DNA from: Pseudomonas sp. UYIF39 | GTDB lineage: Bacteria; Pseudomonadota; Gammaproteobacteria; Pseudomonadales; Pseudomonadaceae | Assembly: GCF_029963765.1 (NCBI RefSeq) | Contig: NZ_JALBYU010000010.1 | Span: 62,001-126,000, forward strand | DNA: 64,000 bases | Reading direction: 5' to 3' | Shown: positions 59,281-64,000 of the stretch, one piece after another | Position numbering within the stretch: position 1 is the stretch's first letter | How the letters are laid out: each line of letters begins with the position of its first letter | The notes under the pieces: model-generated | What the model saw: the letters and a program-made list of their open reading frames with translations, nothing else | The model's database searches: none | Told to the model about the DNA's origin: nothing | Made by a program: the position numbers and the translations under genes

Positions 59281-60411
59281 TTACTCACCATTACGGCTGT
59301 GCCGGTAATCGCTCACCGCTTCATACACGGCTTTGCGCAACCGGTTGATACCGCCAATGGGGCGATGAGCCTCGAGGCCAAACCACGGGTTGAACGACTG
59401 GTTATCGCATTGCACGTTCAGCGCAGGCGTATCGAAGTCCTGGGCGGGTACTTTGATCCGCGCCACGGTCTCGAACGGAGCTTCGCTTTGCTGCCACTCA
59501 ATGCTCGTGTCTTCGATCGGCATGTACTTGGCCGGGTCCTGGCGCTGTATCTGCAGGACGAAACAGGCTGGCATCCGGTCGGTTGACAGTTGCTGGTTCA
59601 GCGCATTGCGCAGGAAGTTCGGCAACTTCTGGTTTTGCGCGGGCAAGCTGTAGGTCGGGCAGCTTGCCGGATCGGGCATGACACGGAACTTGGCATTGGC
59701 TTCGCCGAATTTGTAGGGCGAAACCGAAAAGTAAGTCGTCTGGGTCGGGCTTTCCGGCGCGGGTGAAAGAGTCTCCAGCGCGATAAACAGATGGCGAACC
59801 TGCCAGGTCCGCGGGTCCCAGCCCGGAAAGAACGCCATCAGCTTCTTGCCGTCAGCCTGTGCGGCTACATTCTGACGGTACTCGGAGACATCGCTGACGA
59901 AGAAATTCGGATGGCTAAACATCACGAAGTCTTGTTCACCACGACTCTGTTGGTCATGCAGCAGTTGTTTACCGGGCACATCGAGCAACTTGATTGCCAT
60001 GCCCCGTGCATCGCGGATGCTGTCGAACTGTGGGTAGGCATTGCCGTTGGACAGACGCATCGTCGCGTGCCAGGTTTTTCCGGGTTCGCTGAACACTCCC
60101 TGACGCAGTTCGCCCGCCAGATCCGGCAGCACCTGAACCTCGGCCTTCACGCAGCCATGGGCCTTGGCATGGGCGTCGCGCAGGTAGCGGGTGCTTTCAC
60201 GGTGCTGATCGACGATGCGCACGGCCGTCTGGATGATGTCTTGGGTCATCGCTGATTCGCCATCCGGAATCAGTTCTTCAGCCGAAACCGGGCCGCTGTG
60301 CTGCCAGGCGAACCACGCCGTAGCCAGCGCCCAGCCGAGCAATCCAAGGCCCAGCAACCACAGCAGGGTTTTGCCGAGAAAGGCGCCAAAACGCATCCAG
60401 AGTCTGCTCAT
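59281..60411 (-). CDS. Membrane-anchored catalase-like haem protein
   Basis: The 376-residue protein has one N-terminal transmembrane helix (about 13-33) and a catalase-fold domain: PGKTWHATMRLSNGNAYPQF with distal His115 and DARGMAIKLLDVPG match small catalase-family (SrpA-like) proteins, followed by DFVMFSHPNFFVSDVSEY and QTTYFSVSPYKFGEANAKF. It is shorter than true catalases (about 480) and lacks their C-terminal parts, so a peroxidase or fatty-acid hydroperoxide activity in the periplasm is as likely. It overlaps the upstream dihaem cytochrome gene by four bases and is convergent with the two-domain protein. Confidence 0.85.
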   Translation of the reverse strand: MSRLWMRFGAFLGKTLLWLLGLGLLGWALATAWFAWQHSGPVSAEELIPDGESAMTQDIIQTAVRIVDQHRESTRYLRDAHAKAHGCVKAEVQVLPDLAGELRQGVFSEPGKTWHATMRLSNGNAYPQFDSIRDARGMAIKLLDVPGKQLLHDQQSRGEQDFVMFSHPNFFVSDVSEYRQNVAAQADGKKLMAFFPGWDPRTWQVRHLFIALETLSPAPESPTQTTYFSVSPYKFGEANAKFRVMPDPASCPTYSLPAQNQKLPNFLRNALNQQLSTDRMPACFVLQIQRQDPAKYMPIEDTSIEWQQSEAPFETVARIKVPAQDFDTPALNVQCDNQSFNPWFGLEAHRPIGGINRLRKAVYEAVSDYRHSRNGE

Positions 60412-62216
60412 GGCAATTGTGCCTCCAGTGGACCGCCCAACACTTTCAGATAATCCAGAAGCGCCCAGCGCTCTTCCGGTTGAAGCAGGCGACCGATGAC
60501 GCCGTTGCCACGCTTGCCTGCCCGGAACTCATGGCCGCTGTTGTGATTGCCGGTGATGCGCGTGTCGAATAAAAATCCATTGGTGAAGGCTTCGGTGCGA
60601 TAGCCGAGGTGACTCGGGTCGTACTCGAAAGTGCCTTTGTAGAAGGTGGTTGCGCGTTCATCCTGGGGCGAGAGCAACTGATAAATGCTCGGCACCGAAC
60701 CGTTATGCAGAAACGGTGCGGTCGCCCAGACTCCCGCTAGTGGTCGCGCCTTGTAGGCGCGCAATTCGCGCACGCCAATCGGCAGGCCGAAGCCATCCAT
60801 GTCCGGTCGTTCGGCCGTAGGAATGTTTGCTTCACGGTAGGCCCGGTTTCCGACGAAAGCGGTGATGTAGGCCAATCCTTTAGCCGATGAGAGCTTGCTC
60901 AAATCCAGCGATTCAGTGGGCGTCGGCTGCAATTGCACATCCAGTTGCGCCAGCTCTGCCGGGTCCCATCGCAAGGCTGTGAGGTCGAAGCGATGGTCGG
61001 CGATGTTATTGGCCGCGCCCGGGTCTGTGCCGATGAACTCCACGGGCAGCATTTTCAAATGTTGCACCCAGCGCCCGTCGCTTTGGACCGATCGAGGTAC
61101 ATGGCAGCCGGCGCAGTTCTCGGTGAATAATTCGCGACCTTTTGCGGCCTGGGTTTTATCGATGGCGCCCAGCAGTTCTTCCGGCCAGGCCGGTGGTTTG
61201 AGCCGTTGCAGGGTTTGTTCGATCAGGTGCAGGTCGCGCAAGCGGACACTGGACGGATAGCGGGCGTCACCTTTGAGCGGTTGGCCGTTAGCGTCGAAGA
61301 AATTCAGCGTGGCGCCCACACCCAGGGCCTCACCGATGTTGCGGGCCATCGGTTGCTGCGCCGAACCGTTCCACTGCACCCAGTCGAAGGTCCACATGTC
61401 CCACAGTTGCGGATAGTCGACCGGAGCGTTGGCCACACGGTAGTTGGCGGGGGAAATCGCATCGCCGAAACTGGCGTTGGCAATGCGCCCGAAAGCGTCG
61501 GTGCGGCCGGGGCCTTCTTCCGTGGGATAGAGCCCGCGATGGGTGTCGTTCCAGGCCATCTTCAAGAAGGTGTCGAGAGAGACTTTGAAGTCTTTGCGCA
61601 GTTGTTGGTGTCGGGCATCGTAGTCCTGGCCTAATACGTTGCGTGCGAAACGTTCGAATTTCCACGGGTTGTAGTAAGTCGACGTCAGACTCGTTACCAA
61701 CGCTTGTCCGAAACTGCCGCCGCGCAACGTAGGGACGCTGGATGGCAGAACGTGTTGCGCCGAACCGCCATCGATGCGCACGGCCTGGCCGTTAAAGCGC
61801 AGTTCGCCGGTGTGGCAGGCGGCGCAGGTAATGTCCAGAAACTCGTCTTGGCTTCCAGCGTTCTGATGACGGGCAAAGCCCACTGGCAGATTGCCGGGGT
61901 TGTTCGGCGTCGGTCTCTGGCTGGGGTCGATCAGAAAACCGAAGCGGGCGAGGTATTCGGGAGCGGCGAATCGCTGTTGCGAGAACGGCAATTCGAGGGC
62001 CTTGAACCAGTCATAACGCAAGCCTTTGACCTGGGTACCCTGAGGTGTGAAGTAGTAAGTCTCGCGGTCGGCGGCGCTCCATTGCTCCAGGTAATGCACC
62101 TGCAGCACGGGTGACCAGGCCGGGAGTTTCGGGTTGGCCACGTAGTAGAGAACCACGGCGAGGCCCAGCCCGAGCAGCACTGCGAGCAGAACCAGCAAAC
62201 GGAGGAAGAGGCGCAA
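60408..62216 (-). CDS. Dihaem c-type cytochrome, RoxA/peroxidase-like
   Basis: The 602-residue protein has an N-terminal membrane anchor or signal (about 4-26) and two haem-c sites, CAACH at 131-135 and CAGCH at 368-372. WATAPFLHNGSVPSIYQLLS near the C terminus is a strong hallmark of the RoxA (rubber oxygenase)/dihaem cytochrome c peroxidase-like superfamily, as is the length. RoxA cleaves polyisoprene with O2; most homologues have unknown substrates. The stop overlaps the catalase-like start (ATGA), so the two periplasmic haem proteins are made together and probably work on one oxidised or unsaturated lipid. Confidence 0.87.
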   Translation of the reverse strand: MRLFLRLLVLLAVLLGLGLAVVLYYVANPKLPAWSPVLQVHYLEQWSAADRETYYFTPQGTQVKGLRYDWFKALELPFSQQRFAAPEYLARFGFLIDPSQRPTPNNPGNLPVGFARHQNAGSQDEFLDITCAACHTGELRFNGQAVRIDGGSAQHVLPSSVPTLRGGSFGQALVTSLTSTYYNPWKFERFARNVLGQDYDARHQQLRKDFKVSLDTFLKMAWNDTHRGLYPTEEGPGRTDAFGRIANASFGDAISPANYRVANAPVDYPQLWDMWTFDWVQWNGSAQQPMARNIGEALGVGATLNFFDANGQPLKGDARYPSSVRLRDLHLIEQTLQRLKPPAWPEELLGAIDKTQAAKGRELFTENCAGCHVPRSVQSDGRWVQHLKMLPVEFIGTDPGAANNIADHRFDLTALRWDPAELAQLDVQLQPTPTESLDLSKLSSAKGLAYITAFVGNRAYREANIPTAERPDMDGFGLPIGVRELRAYKARPLAGVWATAPFLHNGSVPSIYQLLSPQDERATTFYKGTFEYDPSHLGYRTEAFTNGFLFDTRITGNHNSGHEFRAGKRGNGVIGRLLQPEERWALLDYLKVLGGPLEAQLP

Positions 62217-62484
62217 GATAAACGTCCTTGTCGATTTTGCCCCCCTTATGCCTCAGTCCCTGCGGTGTGGCAAGTAGCCATTATGGTGAATACTGCGGGA
62301 TTCGATACCCGTCTCTGTGAGCGCAAGATGACAGAAGCTTCATCCTCCCATTCCCGAAATGCGTTAAAACACCTGAACTTATCAGAAGATTCCTGCTCTC
62401 ATGCCGGTAGCCATTGGTCGTGGCCGCCTGATAAGCTCGCGGCTTTATTCGATTGCCCTTTAGGCGCATGAACAAGGAAATAGC
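62217..62484. other. Divergent region between the dihaem cytochrome and FKBP genes
   Basis: Bases 62217-62484 hold no gene I can support. They must contain promoters in both directions; ACAAGGAAATAGC before 62485 is the FKBP ribosome-binding site. Confidence 0.5.
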
Positions 62485-63201
62485 ATGAAACAGCATCGGT
62501 TGGCGGCGGCGGTGGCCCTGGTTAGCCTGGTACTTGCGGGTTGTGATTCGCAGACCAGCGTAGAGCTGAAAACCCCGGCGCAAAAAGCTTCCTACGGGAT
62601 TGGCCTGAACATGGGCAAGAGCCTGGCTCAGGAAGGCATGGATGACCTGGACTCCAAAGCCGTAGCACAAGGCATCGAAGATGCCGTCGGCAAGAAAGAA
62701 CAGAAACTGAAGGACGACGAACTGGTCGAAGCCTTCGCAGCACTGCAAAAGCGTGCTGAAGAACGTATGGCCAAAATGAGCGAAGAGTCGGCATCCGCCG
62801 GCAAGAAATTCCTCGAAGACAACGCCAAGAAAGCCGGTGTAACCACCACTGCTTCGGGCCTGCAGTATGAAGTGGTCAAGAAAGCCGATGGCGCACAGCC
62901 TAAGCCGTCCGACGTAGTGACCGTTCACTACACCGGCACCCTGACCAACGGCACCGTTTTCGACAGCTCCGTCGAGCGTGGCAGCCCGATCGATCTGCCG
63001 GTCAGCGGTGTGATTCCGGGTTGGGTCGAAGGCCTGCAACTGATGCACGTTGGCGAGAAGTACAAACTGTACATCCCTAGCGAACTGGCTTACGGCGCCC
63101 AAAGCCCAAGCCCGGCGATTCCAGCCAACTCGGTGCTGGTATTCGACCTGGAACTGCTGGCGATCAAGGATCCAGCAAAACAAGACGCCACTGCCAAGTA
63201 A
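62485..63201 (+). CDS. FKBP-type peptidyl-prolyl isomerase, lipoprotein
   Basis: The 238-residue envelope chaperone of the FkpA/Mip type has lipobox LVLAGC (Cys20; Asp follows, which in E. coli would favour inner-membrane retention), a helical dimerisation domain at about 28-120 (KASYGIGLNMGKSLAQEGMD), and a C-terminal FKBP domain at about 128-232 (VTVHYTGTLTNGTVFDSS, GVIPGWVEGLQLM, YIPSELAYGAQSP, VFDLELLAI). Active-site Tyr, Asp, Val/Ile and Trp are all present. It stands alone. Confidence 0.93.
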   Translation: MKQHRLAAAVALVSLVLAGCDSQTSVELKTPAQKASYGIGLNMGKSLAQEGMDDLDSKAVAQGIEDAVGKKEQKLKDDELVEAFAALQKRAEERMAKMSEESASAGKKFLEDNAKKAGVTTTASGLQYEVVKKADGAQPKPSDVVTVHYTGTLTNGTVFDSSVERGSPIDLPVSGVIPGWVEGLQLMHVGEKYKLYIPSELAYGAQSPSPAIPANSVLVFDLELLAIKDPAKQDATAK

Positions 63202-63220
63202 CTGGCCTCTGCTCTAAAAA

Positions 63221-63247
63221 CAACGCCTCGCTTATGCGGGGCGTTGT
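63221..63247. terminator. Hairpin after the FKBP gene
   Basis: CAACGCC(T)CGC-TTAT-GCG(G)GGCGTTG forms a stem 20 bases after the stop. A's precede it and only GTTGTTG follows, so it is weak on the plus strand. Confidence 0.6.
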
Positions 63248-63341
63248 TGCATCTGGCGTTCAGCGAAGGTAAACAAAGCGAACGGATGCTGTAGGCTGGA
63301 GTCATAGCCATTGAGGCGCCTGTGCTAGCCGCGCCAGAGCG

Positions 63342-63369
63342 CCAAGTCAATGAAATCTTGGGTTTTTTT
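63342..63369 (+). terminator. Orphan terminator, possible end of a small RNA
   Basis: CCAAG and CTTGG with an 11-base loop are followed by seven T's. No gene ends nearby on the plus strand except FKBP, which already has a hairpin, so a short transcript from about 63250 could end here. No promoter is clear. Confidence 0.35.
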
Positions 63370-63450
63370 ATGTGAGTAAAAAACGCCCGATCTGAGTTGA
63401 GCCCTTATGAAACGGGGCTTTCAGCCGTGAAAAGCAGCTCTGTTCACAAG

Positions 63451-63475
63451 GTTATCCACAATTTGTGTGGATAAC
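63451..63475. promoter_or_regulatory. Two facing perfect DnaA boxes
   Basis: GTTATCCACA-ATTTG-TGTGGATAAC is a perfect 10-base inverted repeat. Each arm contains a consensus DnaA box, TTATCCACA (63452-63460) on the plus strand and the same on the minus strand (63466-63474). It lies 19 bases before the YkvA-family start, where bound DnaA would probably affect transcription. Confidence 0.75.
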
Positions 63476-63493
63476 ATTTCAGTGGGAGGAAAG

Positions 63494-63949
63494 ATGAAAA
63501 CACCCTGGAGTTTCGCTCGTTTCCTGCCTCTGGCCGGACGCCTGCTCGCGCGTGGACGTTTGCCGACCTTACTCTTCGCGGTGGCCAGCAAAGGTGCCAG
63601 CCAAGGTAATCGGCTGGGCAAGCTGAAGGATGATCTACGCCTGTTGCAGGCACTCTGCCTGGCTTATTGGCGCGGTGAGTATCGGGCCATCAGCCCCAAA
63701 GCCCTGATATCGGTCGTGGCAGGCCTGATGTACTTCCTCAGTCCGGTGGATGCCATTCCGGATTTCATCCCAGTGTTTGGCATGCTCGACGACATCGCGG
63801 TGCTGGCCTGGCTGATGAAAGTCCTCGACGACGAACTCAACGCCTTCCGCGCCTGGCGTAAGCGTCAGTTGCCGGAGAAGCTTGCGGTGGTCGAGCGGCT
63901 GCCCGATACCCCTGAGCAACTTCAGCTTCAGGGACCGAAAAAAAACTGA
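63494..63949 (+). CDS. YkvA-family (DUF1232) membrane protein
   Basis: The 151-residue protein has the DUF1232 core ISVVAGLMYFLSPVDAIPDF and IPVFGMLDDIAVLAWLMKVL, which form one or two membrane-associated helices, with basic flanks. GGGAGGAAAG precedes the ATG at 63494; an upstream in-frame codon at 63467 would run through the DnaA-box palindrome. Function of the family is unknown. The remaining 51 bases of the window contain nothing I can name. Confidence 0.87.
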   Translation: MKTPWSFARFLPLAGRLLARGRLPTLLFAVASKGASQGNRLGKLKDDLRLLQALCLAYWRGEYRAISPKALISVVAGLMYFLSPVDAIPDFIPVFGMLDDIAVLAWLMKVLDDELNAFRAWRKRQLPEKLAVVERLPDTPEQLQLQGPKKN

Positions 63950-64000
63950 GCTGATTCAGTCTCATCCGCAGATTGATACCCCCCGCGACCTTGGCCGCTG

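Noticed and set aside
63440-63480. Replication origin
   Set aside because: Two DnaA boxes alone, without an AT-rich unwinding region, further boxes, or dnaA/rpmH/parAB genes, do not support oriC.

Overview
The window is chromosomal DNA from a fluorescent Pseudomonas, most likely of the P. fluorescens group. The evidence is high-GC coding with Pseudomonas-like proteins, many REP/REPIN palindromes of the GTGGGAGCGAGCTTGCTCGCGAT type, gene orders I know from P. aeruginosa (the fumC-bolA-rhodanese-DsbA-ABC-rbdA block and the asnO-ngg-M42 block), and an undA gene. I see no prophage, insertion sequence, plasmid gene or CRISPR array. Identifications were made by reading motifs and recalled family sequences, not by database search.

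Layout. 1-4163: the end of an SDR dehydrogenase gene and the araFGH pentose/galactose ABC importer. 4375-8693: a GntR regulator, an ADP-ribosylglycohydrolase, an NCS1 permease and a PfkB kinase, which resembles E. coli yegTUVW with a different transporter. 8739-11689: a small protein, an MFS transporter, an HD phosphohydrolase and a GNAT acetyltransferase. 11882-17082: D-galactonate catabolism (dgoK, dgoA, dgoD, a galactonate-type MFS transporter, an IclR regulator). 17079-19212: a zinc alcohol dehydrogenase, with an unexpected Asn at a zinc-ligand position, divergent from an AraC regulator. 19264-23157: the electron-transfer flavoprotein system (ETF-QO divergent from etfBA); the 549-base gap between them carries a PsrA-like site and a MITE-like inverted repeat.

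23238-33182: an envelope trio (binding protein, DUF4398 lipoprotein, OmpA lipoprotein), a MocR regulator with upstream direct repeats, a YkgJ protein, a START protein, an LtaS-family membrane transferase, DUF3309, an SDR, YnfA, a CsrA paralogue and YheU. 33256-38147 (minus strand): the N-acetylglutaminylglutamine amide osmolyte genes, preceded by mnmC. 40414-44711: polyphosphate:AMP phosphotransferase, a thiolase, a small DUF protein and a DMT transporter. 44816-54517: fumC, a DUF2059 protein, bolA, trhO, a DsbA-like protein, an ABC exporter, the c-di-GMP enzyme rbdA and the 1-undecene synthase undA.

54603-63949: a Gdx/SugE guanidinium exporter under a guanidine-II (mini-ykkC) riboswitch, a bile-acid:Na symporter family protein, rdgC, a tandemly duplicated tRNA-Val/tRNA-Asp pair, an unrecognised two-repeat protein, a catalase-like protein overlapping a RoxA-like dihaem cytochrome, an FKBP lipoprotein, and a YkvA protein preceded by two facing perfect DnaA boxes.

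The best candidates for undescribed biology are the yeg-like ADP-ribosylglycohydrolase module, the two-repeat protein beside the tRNAs, the catalase-like/RoxA-like pair and the DnaA-box palindrome.
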